Assembly: GCF_005239225.2 (NCBI RefSeq)
Contig: NC_133302.1
Location: 10,015,991-10,079,990 of the forward strand
Reading direction: 5' to 3'
DNA from: Populus alba
Lineage: Eukaryota; Streptophyta; Magnoliopsida; Malpighiales; Salicaceae
Length of the DNA: 64,000 nt
Position numbers and translations under genes: made by a program. Below, piece by piece: positions 22,730 through 35,997 of this stretch. Under the pieces are notes generated by a model. That model was not told the DNA's origin, did not search any database, and was given only the letters and a program-made list of their open reading frames with translations. How positions within the stretch are numbered: the stretch's first letter is position 1; every line of letters begins with the position of its first letter.

Positions 22730-23225
22730 ACATGAAGACTAGTATTTTTTTTCAAAAATCATATTATGATAATAATATATTGATTTGATCTAGATCAATC
22801 TAGATTAACTTCTCATACCAGTGACCCGGATTATAAGATTATGATAATCTTATACGAAACATATCAAAACAAATCATGAAGTCTAATTCTCAATATTTAA
22901 CCCGATATTAAAGGATGAAATCGAACAAAAATATTTAATTAAAAATGACAAAATAATAACCCGAGTGAACATTGATTAACTTACTAAACCTGCAGTCCGG
23001 GTCATGATCCACTAGGTTTATTAATTTGTTTTCTATTTTTTAATTATAAGATAACAAAAATAAATACTCGTAAAATTAACCACCAATTAAATGTCGTGAT
23101 GTTCATCTGAGACTGATAATTCCATAGAAACCAATTCAAAATAAATCTCAAAAATCAATTTAAAATCAATCAAATTTGGTTGGATTTGGGTGGCCAGCAT
23201 GCCTAGACCTCTAAAAAAATAGACC
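22730..23225. repeat. Dispersed repeat related to the 11890 array
   Basis: Shares 'aatatattgatttgatctagatcaatctagattaac' (abbreviated), TATTAAAGGATGAAATCGAA, and a terminal segment 'gcatgcctagacctctaaaaaaatagacc' that recurs at 43395-43430. Same orientation as 11890 and 43040. Confidence 0.6.
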
Positions 23226-24719
23226 AATGATTTTCTTCTCTTTTTAAGAAGAATCTAATGACTTTTTGTTTTTCTCTCAAACCAAGAATTTAAAAATAAA
23301 AAAAAAAAATTAAAATTAAATTTTTAAAACTAAAAAGGATCGAGAATGTATTAATTGGAAAGTAGATGAACCAAGTGAACTTTTAACGTTAGTTTTTAAA
23401 TTACCACTCTAGTTTTCCTTTGTTTTTCAAGGGGGTCCTAAATCATTAAATCTTATTATTTTTTAACAAATCAGAAGTAATTGACAATCAATTTAGCCAT
23501 AAAAGAATCCAATTAAGGAGAAAAAAAGGTTTCAAGAAACAAAATGAAAACGAAAAATCATTGCTTCCATTCACATTCTTGATTTTTGGGAGGGTATAGA
23601 GTGAAATATGCACAGTAAAAGCACCAATTTTTCAAAAGAAAATCTTGGATATTTTTTATTAACACCCTTAAAAAAATTGGAAAAGTAGCATAAATGGGAA
23701 AATAGTTTTAAAAAACACAGCACAGCTATATATAAAAAACGTTGGTTCGAAAATTGTTTCTTTCAAACAAACGCCCGTCCACCCACCATCTTAAAGAAAA
23801 TGTTGTGTGGACCAGCATTTTTTTATAAGAAAGTGGTGGTCCGATCGGTTTTTGTTTTTCATATATAAACCCCATTCTCTCCTTTTCTTCCCGGAAAAAA
23901 AAAGCTGACGCGCCCCCTCCCCTCCGCTAAAATTTAATAGTGAGTTTGAACCTGTGTTTGCTGAAATTAAAAATTTGTTTTTTTTTAAAATTGAGTTCGG
24001 TTTGTATTTTTTGGATCGTTTTGATGTGCTGATGTTAAAAATAATTTTTAAAAAATAAAAAAATATCATTGCATGTATTTCGACACGAAAAACTATTTAA
24101 AAAGCAACCACACTGCCAAACACACTCTAAAAACTTTCTCCGGTGATATCTTCTCTCTAAACACAGCCAAAAACATCCATTCTCTTGCTTTCTCACACCA
24201 ACAGCTCGTCTTCTATTGGCCTCCTAGCCTCCTTTCTTCTTCTTTTTTTCATCAAAAACCGCCGCCTCCTCCCTCCCCTTTAATTTTATAGCATGGTGTT
24301 CTTTCAAAATAACATTGTTTAGGAGTGTGGATATTTTTTTAAAATATTTTTTTTATTTTTAAAAATTTATTTTTGATATTAGTGTATTAAAATAATCTAA
24401 AATTATTAAAAATATATATTAATTTGAAGTAAATAAAAAATAAAAAAAATTAATTTTTTTTAAAATATTTTAAAAACATAAAAATAAATAGTAATATGAC
24501 TAAACTTTTTTATTTCCCTCGCATTCAGCAGACAGACACTCTGATCACGACTCCATTTGTATGATACACGACAGTATAGCTAAGCACATGATAGGTGTCA
24601 AAAGGCTTTAGAATTCATTCCAAATGTCCAAAAAGTGAAAAATATTAGAATTTCAATGGCGTGCAAGTTGTAGATAAACCATGCCATAAAACTACTAGGG
24701 CACGAAAGTGACGCTTTTT
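23226..24719. other. Intergenic with two AT-rich element copies
   Basis: Copies at about 23975-24125 and 24310-24490. 23750-23900 and 24130-24290 are pyrimidine-rich, leader-like stretches without a following gene; the frame at 24073-24291 has no recognisable protein features. Confidence 0.4.
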
Positions 24720-25825
24720 TTTAGGGGTTTGTTTATTTTTTATATTTTAAAAATATTTTTTTAAAAAAAAAATTATTTTTTTATTGATTTTAAATTAATA
24801 TATTTTTAATATTTTCTAATCATTTTAATGTGCTAATGTTAAAAATAATTTTTAAAAAATAAAAAAAATATTATTGACATTCATTTTTAGCACAAAAATT
24901 TATTTAAAAAAATAACTGCAATTATATTACCAAACAAGCTCGACCACATCGTGCTTTGAATAATATATTGTGATATCCTTTTCACTTATATATTTTTCTT
25001 AACCTTGAAATATGTCTTGCTCAATAAAATATCTCAGGTAATTCTTGGAGGAGGAAGGGAGTTTTCATATTGTTTTAGAAGGATAGAAGAAATTACAAGC
25101 TAGTATGGTATTGTGATAACAATTATTTTTTAAAGTATTTTTTATTTGAAAATTTATTTAAATAATATTTTTTAAAAAATTTATTTTTAACGTTAACATA
25201 TTAAAACGATTTGAAAATACTAAAAAAATAATTTAAAGCAAAATGTTTTTTTAAAAAAAATTCAATTTTAAAAAACAGGATCTAAAACCTTCGTGCTAAT
25301 CATTATTTATTTCTTTTAAACAAGATTTTGAAAGGTGATTTCACTACTGAACGTACCCTATGATGATCGATGAATCTTTGTAAATAAGAGAAATTGATGA
25401 ACATAATTGATGATATAACTAATGGCATAAATAAATTGGGCTATACAATTAAATTCTCATAATTAAAAACAACATAACTTTTTATTTATTTATTTCAAGT
25501 TTCACCAAATATCTATACAAAGAAAATCAATGGCGATTTCAAGTGGTGGAGCTAGGATAAGGTGTTGTCAAAAGTCTATGTTTGTGATGAGTTGAACTAT
25601 AAAAGACCCACGATTGATGGGCAAGAATTCACCCACGTTTTGTATTGCGTTTCATACTGGGAGTGAGCAATTTTTAATTTTTTTTTATTTAAAATTAATT
25701 ATTTTTATATTTTTGAATGGTTTTAATGGGTTCATATTAAAAATATTTTTAAAAAATAAAAATAAAAATATTATTTTAAAATATTTCTAAATAAAAAATA
25801 CTTTAAAAAACAATTGTTATCATAT
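24720..25825. repeat. Three copies of an AT-rich dispersed (MITE-like) element
   Basis: Copies at about 24720-24945, 25110-25290 and 25665-25825. Each is 150-220 bases, starts with a T-rich arm around 'tttaaagtattttttatttgaaaatttatt' (abbreviated), contains 'ttgatattaa.atattaaaa.gattt', and ends in a roughly complementary A-rich arm often followed by 'aacaatt.ttat'. The two arms could pair, hence MITE-like. Copies also occur at 10610, 12770, 21470, 21880, 23975, 24310, 29640, 39845, 53330, 53745 and 54110. TIR ends and target duplications are not clear by eye. Confidence 0.6.
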
Positions 25826-26339
25826 TCTTAAAATATTTCCCTTTAATATTAGAAAGTTTGGATATGTGAATGAGAGTTACAATAAATTTAATATTACAAC
25901 AACCTATATCAATAGTATACTAATATAATACGAGAAATTTAATAATTAATGTTATTACATATATCACAACTCATAACTATTTGATAAATTTAATGTAAGA
26001 AAAAATATCAAAATATTAGCCTTTTAGCATTATGTTTTTAGGTTATAGTTTTCTAGTATAGTTTCATTTGAGTTAGAAATGCTAATGAATCATTTATATT
26101 TATATTGAATTATTTCAATATGATACATAGTACTAGCTCATGTATTTTTTCATGTATTTGCTTTTTGTTTCTCATCAATTTTAGTACATATTATTAATTT
26201 GATATAATTGATTTCATTACATATTGAATAATAAAATAGTTAAATTATTAAGAAAATACTAAAGGGTGTAGTTAAATTAGTGTAGACTATAGTCACACCT
26301 ATAAAATATTATTTATGGGGATAGTGTGTTTTTGTTTTT

Positions 26340-27450
26340 TTGTTTATTTTTTTTTCTTTCAATTTAACCCTTCAACAATTCAATCTTTTTTTATTATTAT
26401 TATTATTAGGTTATTGTGAGAATTGTACTTTATAATATTTTTTTTATTTTCTTTCTGTTAGGTTACATACACATCTCAAATTGATTTTTTTTTTAATTTC
26501 AACCTTTAACATTATATTTGTTGGAAGGGAGGCTTTATAATTTTTTTGATTTATTTTATATGAATTTATCTTGATTTCATGATTTATATTATAGATTTAA
26601 CAGGTTAAATGGACGAACTCGAGCCATTTTTTTTACTACTTTTTTTAATTTTTTTTTTTTTCAACTTCATCCTTCAATAATGAGTTAGTTAGAAATTGAG
26701 TTTAACAAGTTTATCCAAGTTGACTCTATTCAATTTCACCCTCCAATAATTGGATACTTTTTATTTAGTTTTTTTTTTAATTTTATCTTTTAAAAATTAG
26801 GCTGTTTGGAAATTGGACTTTGCAATTTTTTTTTTAATATTTTTTATATGGAGTTATCTCGATCTCATGAATTTAGTTTTTTTTTTTTCGGTTCCAACCT
26901 TTGACATGAATCTTTTGTAAATGGAGCTTCTTCTTCTTCTTCTTTTTTTTTTTTTATAAAACTATCACTGATCTTATGACCTATGTAGTGGGTTTAACAA
27001 GTTAACCATGGTTGACTTTTGTTTTTTCTCTCTCTTTTTTTAATAGATTTTATTTTTTATTTCATCCTTCAACATTGAATTAGTTGGAAATTGGGCTTCA
27101 TGATTGTTTTAATTTGATTTTTATGGGGTTATCGCATTATCATGAATTAAGTTATAGATTTGACATGTTAACTTAGGTTAACTTGAGTAGTTTTTTTTAT
27201 TTAATATTTATTTTTAATTTTTCTTTCAATATTGGGTTGATCATGAATTGATCTTTATAATTTATCTTCATTTGCATTCTATAGGGTAATCATGGTCATA
27301 TGACCCAAATCATAGATTTAATAAGTTAACTTAGGTCAATCTAATATATCATCGTCTCAATATTCAAAAAAGAATGTCATCCAATACATTGTTGTATTAA
27401 TATTTCAAAAATGTCATCCAATATACATCATATATTTGAGTTCATGATTC
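26340..27450. repeat. Degenerate tandem repeat, reverse orientation of the 11890 family
   Basis: Motif 'cttcaacattg...tt.gttggaaattgg.ctt' recurs near 26373, 26500, 26665, 26795, 27060 and 27220, each followed by 'tttttatatggg.ttatc..gatctcatga' and 'atagatttaacaagttaac'. T-rich, spacing irregular (about 130-280 bases). The right end repeats ATGTCATCCAATA at about 27386 and 27411. No coding potential. Confidence 0.6.
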
Positions 27451-28084
27451 TTGTTTTGTATTTATTTATTAGAAAACAGATCAACAACGAATGAACATTC
27501 TTTTACATAAAAATAAAATTGATCCATTCTAAAGCGCAACAGGGACCAATGATCTAGTTCATATACTAATAATCACATATAGAAAATTTATTATTATTAA
27601 AAATATATTATAAAAAATACTAGATAAAACATTTTCGTATTCCATGGTAGCCATTTTTTTTTTCATCCTAGAATGTTTTATTTTCTAATTGTAACCTTCT
27701 GACCTAAATTAATGGCCAATTTACTAAAATTTGCCAGGAAAGAAAAAATTCAACAAAAAAAATTAAAGTGTAAAACAAGGAGAAATCCCTTGGTCAATCT
27801 CAAATTTGCTAGAAAAAGTTTTGTTTAGTCCATATACTTTCCTTTTTCCAACTTTGTAGTCCCTTTATTTCCAATTTTAAGTTTTAGTCTAAAAGTTTAT
27901 TTTCTTAACATTTTGATAATTTGAGAGAGAAAATAAAAAGTTGCTTGAAATTAGAGAAAGTTAGCGAATGATCACTGTTCAATGACAAAACTTGCAATTA
28001 TCGATGTCAACTAGTTTTATTCGGTGAGGAAATTTTGATGATGGTATATATATATATATATAAACATGCCTAAAAATAGATCGA
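27451..28084. other. Intergenic, nothing recognised
   Basis: AT-rich; a TA run at about 28045-28062. No gene seen. Confidence 0.5.
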
Positions 28085-28168
28085 AGTTGCTCTCAGTGAT
28101 GTGAGGAGGTCTACAATTCTTCCACTTCTCAAAATCATCTAACTCAACATATCTTCTAGTAGGGTGAG
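28085..28168 (-). mobile_element. Orphan CACTA fragment
   Basis: About 85 bases closely match 33822-33900 of the larger CACTA remnant (both contain AGTTGCTCT.AGTGAT, CACTTCTCAAAATCATC and ACATATCT.CTAG). No adjoining CACTA sequence follows, so it is an isolated piece of the Transposase_24-type ORF. Confidence 0.65.
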
Positions 28169-31100
28169 TAAAAAAACTGAAAAACCGATTAAACCGAGAA
28201 AACTGAAAATACCAAATCGTGAAAAAAATAACTGAAAATACTTTTTTAAATAAATGATTGGTTTATATATATATATAGTTGTATGATATTTCAAAGAGAT
28301 TAGTCTGATTTCTCTTATATTTTATAAGAATTAGCTGTATTTGTATCATGGTTTTATATATATAAAAGAATCATTTGTTATTAGCAACAATAATTAGCTG
28401 CTAAGATAAAATGAATGAAAACTTTTAAGATAAAAAGGATAGTTGGTGTAAAACATTTGCATGCGTATCAATCTTTTATTTATATTATGAAGATTAGCTT
28501 TCCATTTTAATATTTAAATATCATTTTTTTCTCATTAGAAAAAAAAATATTAATAATTAGATTTCATAATTTGTTTCAGTTTGCTTTCTATAATAATACT
28601 ATAATCTCAAACAAACATCTTGACTTTAGGTTATTGCTTAATTTCTTAAGTATCTATTTTTTATAATATAATTAAATAAAAAACTATTTCACAAAAAAGA
28701 TTATTAAACTCAATAAAGTTTATGATCCAGGTTATGAGTTTAAAGAGTTAACCCAAGTCGATCCAACATGTCGCCGACTAATGTTAAGGAAAAAAAAAAT
28801 GTCTTCTTGAAATTTTTTTAAAAATCCAAACTAATTTTTTATCGATTATTTGGGTTACTTATGGACCCGTCAAATCAACTAGATCATGTCATGACAACTC
28901 TCAGACATTTTGATTTGAAGTCTAATCTCTAGATCGACTTTAATGTTAATATCAAAGAATTTCCCGCATCTTAGACATTTTTTTTTGTATTCAATTATTT
29001 TGTGTGTCTAACTTGTAGTATTATAGTATGTACTTGTTATTTAATTGTTCCACAAACATTTAGGAATTAGTGCTGATTTATAAAGGCGTAATTGAATAAT
29101 CATGTTGTGAAAACTTGTTGTCTCCATGAAGTGAACGCGAGATAAAGATAATTAATATATCCTAAGCTCGTGAATCTCAAGATCATATATAGTTCTTCAT
29201 GGATGGCCTAATCAGTATAAAAATTGTCAAGGTTTCTTAGATGAAATTTATCAGGAAAGAAGAAGAAGAAGAAGAAGCTAAGCCAATTAAATATAGGAAA
29301 CTTGACTATGGACCCAGCAGATTCCATGCATGTGAGCTGAAGTAAGACGATGATGATAAGATTAAAAAACAAATAAATATATATTTATTCTTGGAAAGGA
29401 ATAATAAGATAAAATAATTATTTTTATATAATGTCTAGGATGAATAAAACAAAAAAAATAATTCATAGTTTTGAATTCCACGAATTAAGTTTCCTGGCCG
29501 AAAAAAAATAGGTCAGATTAAAGCGATTTTGAAGGATCATGTCGACACTGTAGCAGCAGATTTGTTTTAAGAGAAAAAAGTATGAGGAGAACATGCTAAT
29601 AATATGGATAGCTGGCTTCCTTGAGAATATTTGGGAGTGGTTATGGTTTTTTTTTTAAAGTATTTTTTTTTTAAAATATATTAAAATAATATATTTTTTA
29701 TTTTTTTAAATTATTTTTAAAATTAACGCATTAAAATTATCTAAAAAATATAAAAAAATATTAATTTAAAATTAAAAAATAAAATAAAATTTAAATATTT
29801 TTTTAAACACTTAAAATAGTATTCAAAGGATGCCAATGGCGGCATTTGACGGGATACTAATCCGAAATCTCTTCTATATATAAACTATTAAATTATCACA
29901 GAAATGAAATACAAGTCAAAGCTCATTTTCCGTCCTTCAAGGTTGTCGTGTCTTTACATGCTTGCATGTCGCTTGCCGGATCGATTGTCTATGTGTCTCT
30001 TTTTTAAAATTATTTTTTTATTTGTTTTAAATTATGCAAAATTTTAAACACACGTGCTAAATTGTTGTTGAAGTATCACATACCCTACTGCATTTATTAA
30101 CTTTAATGACTGAAATTTATATAGGTATTGATATTAATTGTCCATCGGTATGTATATTACCGATATAATTACGGACAAAAACAGCCTGTTTGAAAAACTC
30201 TCACAACTCTTAAAGTGAATTTTTATATTTTCATCAAAGATTATTCATTATTTATATCAAATTTATATAAAATAATAATAACAACATGTATTAATTAACT
30301 ATGTTAACTAAATTGTTTGTATAAATATTGATTTAGCTTAAACTTATTCAATTTATTTTAATAGTACTCTTGATTCATTATCAATTATCTACATAAATTT
30401 AAATTTTTATATATTTACTGAAAATGTCAACTTGGCAATAAAATTAACAAAATATAAAACAAACCCATTAAATAAGCTAATATTTATTTAATCATAAAAT
30501 ATCTAAGTCAGAAATTTGATATTGTCAAATTTCTAGTAGTGGGTGTTTACTTGTTTTATAGTTTTTTCTCATACAATTCTGTTATATAAATTTATAATTT
30601 ATACATATTATGATTTATTTTAGATTTTATCAAATTATATTTCTCATACTAAATTGTTGAAAGGAAAGTTTTATTTAACTTAAAAAAATCTAAAAACAAA
30701 AGGATGAAGAGCTAGAAGAAGCTTGGAGCATGTTCAATATATAATGGATTTTCTTCAGCCTTTTTTTAAGAGAACGAAACATGAAAAAAATAATTTGTGC
30801 TCAAATACAACTTTTTACACAATAGAATAGGAAAAAAAGTTTTTTTTTTTTTTTTCCAATTTATCAAATTAAGTTATGTCTTCAAAACCATACCCAATTT
30901 TCCTTCTCACAAAAGAATATACATAAAATACACTTCTTAAATTAATGAGTTTTTTTGTAAAAAACAAATCCTTGTCTTTTTTATATATAATTAAAACTAT
31001 AAATATGTACATGATTTCTATATTTTTCTCTAAACAAAAAATAATGTAATTTGAAAAAAACTTTTAAAATTAAACATATATTCTTCAGGAGGCCTTTGAT

Positions 31101-32054
31101 TGGTTCTTTTACCAAACTAATATAGTTTCCGAAAATATTTCAGTATATAAAACAAGATAGAGAAATATTAAAAAAATAACATAATTATATTTTAATTGCT
31201 AATAAAAATCACGGTTTTATTAATAAATCAATAATAAAAATAATGGTTGTCTGATTAAGAGAAGATCTAAAGGGGTTAATTGAAGCATAATTATTGCACC
31301 TAGATGAGTTAGAGCTAATCTCCGTTTAAAGTAATATAATATATCGTAGTAGTAATTAAATAGTATAGAAAATTTTAAAAATATCAGTAAAACAATGTAA
31401 TTTTAAGTGTGTCATATGATAAAGAAATATTTTTAAATATTAATTAATAATATTTTTATCATTTAATATATAATTGAAGCATACATTGCCACATATACAG
31501 ATAAAAATGAAAATAAATTGATACCAAATTGAAAAAAGAGAATATTTTAATTGTTTAAAATGCATATTGAATATTGTTTTTGATAAAAAAAAAAATCAAG
31601 AAAATCATCTTTTATAAAGGACGAAATATCTACATCAAATTGTTTAAGTTTGCATTATGTATTATTTGTATCCTTTATTATTTTCTTAATTAAACTCTTC
31701 TCATTAGTAAAATTACGAAAACAAGTGATGCAATAATATTTATTTTAAAAACTAAGAGTAATTAAGAATTTACATTCGATATATCTTATATTTCTTAAAA
31801 CTTTATTACCTTTTTGTTTTATTAAAATCTTATTACCTTTTTTGTTTTATTTTAATATAGAAAATTTTCAAATTAAATTTTAATAAATAAAAAAATTAAA
31901 CATTGATATCAATTGGAAAAAAAAATAAAGCACTAAAAAAAATTATATTAATATTGGATTAATCACTTTAAATATGTTTGTGTGTGTGTGTATAATTCCA
32001 TTACTGTTTAAAACATTATAAAAACAGTTCAAATAAATATAATTGTAATAAATG
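28169..32054. other. Gene-poor AT-rich intergenic stretch
   Basis: Contains one AT-rich element copy (29640-29825), a GAA run (29258-29278), a 'tccatcggtatgtatattaccgat'-type segment (30140-30180) that resembles CACTA subterminal repeats, and long A/T tracts (30839-30856). No ORF with protein-like content. Confidence 0.45.
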
Positions 32055-33046
32055 CAACTACAAGAAAATAAGAATATAATAATATAATCAAATCTTTAAA
32101 CAAATTGATTATATACGAATAATCAAAAGACTAAATTTGTAATGTCGAAATGATACAAATTTAGAATTGAGAAGTCATGTATTTATTATGTTTTTGGTTC
32201 AGTTTTTTTTTCTTGATATAAGGTTTGAATCTTATCATGGATTTCTTTAAGGAGGTGGGATATAAATCTATGTCTAATTAGTCTCATTTACTCAATTACT
32301 CTAAATATAGTAGCAGTGGAGGTCCTTCAGTATATATGATAAAAACACAATGTTGCGTAGCATTTCTATGGTCTCATAACAAGAAAAATGAATAATTTCA
32401 AAGGAATATTTTTGTTGATGAAAAAGCTTTTCATCCTTTAGTAAAAATATATTCGATGAATTTAATTATGGAATAGTGTTGTCCGCCAGAGTCGTGTTAG
32501 TGATTTCATATCCATTAGTAATTTTGTTGTTGATTTAATCACTAATAGTTAGCCCAACAAAATATTATTATTAGCGATAAAAATATGTAACAATTGATTT
32601 ATGTTGGCATATCATTTGGTAAATATTATCGACATACCTGTCAAATAACCCGTCGGTAATACATCTCATCTTTCACATGAATACTTGACAAAATCATTGA
32701 TAAAGACATTTTTTGTGTGATTTCATTGACACATATATCAAAACACTTAACAACTCTTTGTTATTTTGTTAGAAAAACTAGCATGTTTTACTGACGGAAC
32801 AACCAATAGAGTTTTTATGTCTATTGGTGATTCTGTTGATAGTGTATTTTTTTTTTAAATGCTATAAAAAAAAAGTAACATTAAACATCATTAAATAATA
32901 TTATACAAAAAAATTTAACTTGAATAATATGTTTAAAATATATTTAACTGTAAAAATCAATTGTAAATATTTATGAACATTGAAAAGAGGCTATAAATGG
33001 AGGTGGAGGGAAAGAAAAATCTTATAAAGATCCATAAGAGGAGATA

Positions 33047-33960
33047 ATGACTAGACATGTATGGAGTCATCTCCTCTCCTCACATTGCTTTCTTTTTTGT
33101 TCTTCACACTTTGCCTCCATTTCAGCCCTCAAAGCACCAGTTCATTGTTCAACCAATTGCTCAATGGCTCGTGATGGGTGGACACGTGCTAGATTGTGGG
33201 TTGCCTATAGTCGAGACACTAAAATTTGACCTCATATTCCAGGTTGTAGTCATAGAGATACTATAAACCCGATTCCTATCGGGTCCAACGATTGCTCAGC
33301 CTCCAACAATAGCTCTAGATCGTATTTCAAATGGGTTGAAGGGTCTTCCTTGTGTTTGGCATGCATGCCAGTGTTATATTGTTCCTAAAAAAGAATATAA
33401 GCAAGTTAAAGATATAGATAAAAAACATTAGTCCAAACAAAGTAAAAAAGGTTTAAGAGATGACTTATAATAAATGCCCTAACTTTGCTATCCACGAACG
33501 GTTGCACCCTTTTTTGTTTATCCTCCCTCCTTATACGTGTTTCCATGTATAACTTCATCGGAGTTAGATCACGCCCAAACTATATAGCCTTCAAAATAAA
33601 TTCATAGTTAAATGTTATCACAAATAATAACTACTATTTTAAGAAAAATATTTGAAATTAAAACAGACTCTCTTACCAAGCGCTTTATATGGTTAGTAAA
33701 AGGAAGCGACCTACCTGTATGCTTGCTAATTGAACTGTAAGTCTTCTTATTTTTGTTTAAGGACGCACTCCAAGAACACCTCCTAAAATCCTCTGACGTG
33801 AACAACTCTAAATGTTTCTCTTAGTTGCTCTTAGTGATATAGGTAGGTATACAATCCTTTCACTTCTCAAAATCATCCGACTCGACATATCTCCTAGCAT
33901 AGATGTGCGTGTCATACCAGAAATCACGCAATTTGGTTTAAAAATTCATTAAACAAAAAT
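33047..33960 (-). pseudogene. CACTA second ORF (Transposase_24/plant transposon protein), decayed
   Basis: Minus-strand pieces in order: RRYVESDDFEK near 33890, SEDFRRCSWSASLNKNKKTY and SISKHTGRSLPF (33790-33690), GRDLTPMKLYMETRIRRED and QPFVDSKV (33575-33485), and EMEAKCEEQKRKQCEERR (33122-33069). The order and motifs match the plant transposon protein that accompanies TNP2-type CACTA transposases. Stops and apparent introns separate the pieces. Confidence 0.7.
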
Positions 33961-34639
33961 ATATAATAAAAAAATATTACAATTCAATAAAAAGTTTTAA
34001 ACTTCACACGTTAAAATTTACCTAGTTGTATTGTGATTTTTCTAGAATGTCTTGCCACCTTAAAGTTTGCCTCATCCTATAAAATTTTTTTCTTGTAATC
34101 ATTTTCATGAAAGTATTGATTATATATGTATTAACCTTAAACTTCCCCTATCAAGCCTCAACCATAGGTATTTATTCAGGATGCTCTTTAAGTTGACTTT
34201 ATTAAAACAAAGGAACTTTCATTGATGATTTCATGGTCGATGTTATAGTTCACACAACTTTCATATTTGCAAACCTGAAAATCAATTAATTAATAGTGGA
34301 CTATATAAATACGTGATCATTAATTTAATGGTGTGTTCAAATTAAACAAATTTTCTTACATGCTTATCCAGCTTCCATTCCACTATTAACTTGCTAGAAT
34401 ATAAGTCTCTAACAGATGGGATGCCAAATCTCCAACTTGTAGTCGACGAGCCTGTTTCATTAGAACGTGCATTAGGTGTTTGTTCATGAATTGCACCTTA
34501 ATGCATCGTAGGTTTAGGATCACCACTGCTTAAAGATGTGCAACCACACCATTTTGACCCTAAGCTTTTCCTGGATATCTAAAAAATATAACTAAATAAT
34601 TAAGAATATTCAATTAAATTATCAATCTATGGTTTATGG

Positions 34640-35230
34640 ATTTTTATGGTTATGCTTTTCCTTGGCAATAAAACCTTATATTCAATTGAAATTAATTCTT
34701 GCATAAACACGTGATAGTTATAACTTTCCATTCCATATAATATGCATTTCTTCAAGTTCAACAATCTAGCTATGTTTGAAGCATATTTATCAAAAAATCA
34801 TAGACTCTTGAGTCATTCATACACAAGATATCATGCTTTTTTATATATATAAGGCAAAGGTGACTTTGGGCTTTGCCACTCATAAGCATCATTAAGCAAC
34901 TCTATATTCTGATGATCACAAAATAAAGCTATATTCATTCTAGCTTTTATGCTGTCCTTTTTTTTTTTCCCTTCAATGTCCATTACCGTGTTAAGAATGT
35001 TTACAAACACATTATTCTCAATATGCATAATATATAAATTATGACATAAAACATTAGTCTTCCAATATAAAAGTTTCTAAAAAACACTTTACTTTACCCA
35101 TTATGAATTATACCAAAACTTAAAAACTTCTGCTTACCATTAAAAATTGAATACAATAGCCTTCCTCATATTGCTAAACAACAACATAAAATTCTTCACT
35201 CGACAATACTAGAGGTGCAATATTCATTTC
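34640..35230 (-). pseudogene. CACTA TNP2-type transposase fragment
   Basis: Reading leftwards: APLVLSSEEFY near 35200, WKTNVLCHNLYIMHIENNVF (about 35066-35007) then VNILNTVMDIEG, and after a frame break YASNIARLLNLKKCILYG and SYNYHVFMQELISI (34770-34690). MHIE.NV..NI..T..DI.GK and H.FMQ.L are hallmarks of plant CACTA transposases. The frame is broken at least twice. 34261-34560 between the two ORF remnants is probably the transposase C-terminal or linker region but is not recognisable. Confidence 0.8.
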
Positions 35231-35690
35231 AATTTTACTTTTCAAAAAGTTTTTATTTTTTAATTTTTTGTATTGATAATGACTTTATAAGAACTTCCAA
35301 TGACAATAAAAAAAAAAACCCTTATTCTATTCATTAAGTTAAAGTTCTTATTGTTTTTCATATAATAAGGATAAACTGATTTTTCATGTATATGCTATTT
35401 TAAAACTATTATATATATATATAAGAAAATCAATTATAGTACCCATCAAAGTTAAGATTTACAAGTATTTACTTTTTCCTTCAATATTTTTATAAATTAC
35501 AACTTAAATGCCATTGTTTATAATAGTTATAATAATTTATATAAGGATTTGAATATGCGAAAAAAAAATAATCAACAAAAATGTTCTAAAAATTACAGGA
35601 CTGCTGTTATAATTGGATTATGACTAATTTGTCTTTTTGAATAAAAATATACAACTGTCAACAATTTAGAAAAACAAAAAGCTGTAGTTG

Positions 35691-35997
35691 TCACCATCAC
35701 CCTTTTCTCCTTACTGGAATCCGGTCAAAGTTTGAAAATAAATGACTAGTGCCCAGCTAATGCTAGTGACAGGATCATCTTCCTCGTTAAAAGTGTCTAG
35801 TTCTGAGATAGAATTGTTTGAAGCGTTCCAAAGATAAATCGTTGGTTGTTTCAAGAGGTATTGCAAGCACGTTATCGCTGCCCCAATCTAGCAAATTAAG
35901 TAGATATCAGAGTTTTTTTTTTTTTTTTGGAATCTAACATAAAAAAAGAAAGATAAAGTAATATTTTAAAAGTCATAGGTCATGTATGTGTTTTTTT
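35691..35997. other. Intergenic, nothing recognised
   Basis: Short stretch with moderate GC (35720-35900) and a T run; no ORF assigned. Confidence 0.4.

Larger units (their letters stand above)
32055..35690 (-). mobile_element. Decayed CACTA (En/Spm-like) transposon
   Basis: The left end CAACTACAAGAAAAT resembles the CACTACAAGAAA terminal repeat, and TGTAGTTG at 35683-35690 is its inverted partner; both ends are degenerate, and no three-base target duplication is evident. 32500-32850 carries subterminal motifs of the 'ccgtcggtaat' and 'tttactgacggaac' kind. The two typical coding parts follow on the minus strand as separate entries. About 3.6 kb, compared with 8-15 kb for intact elements, so internal loss is extensive. 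Confidence 0.7.
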
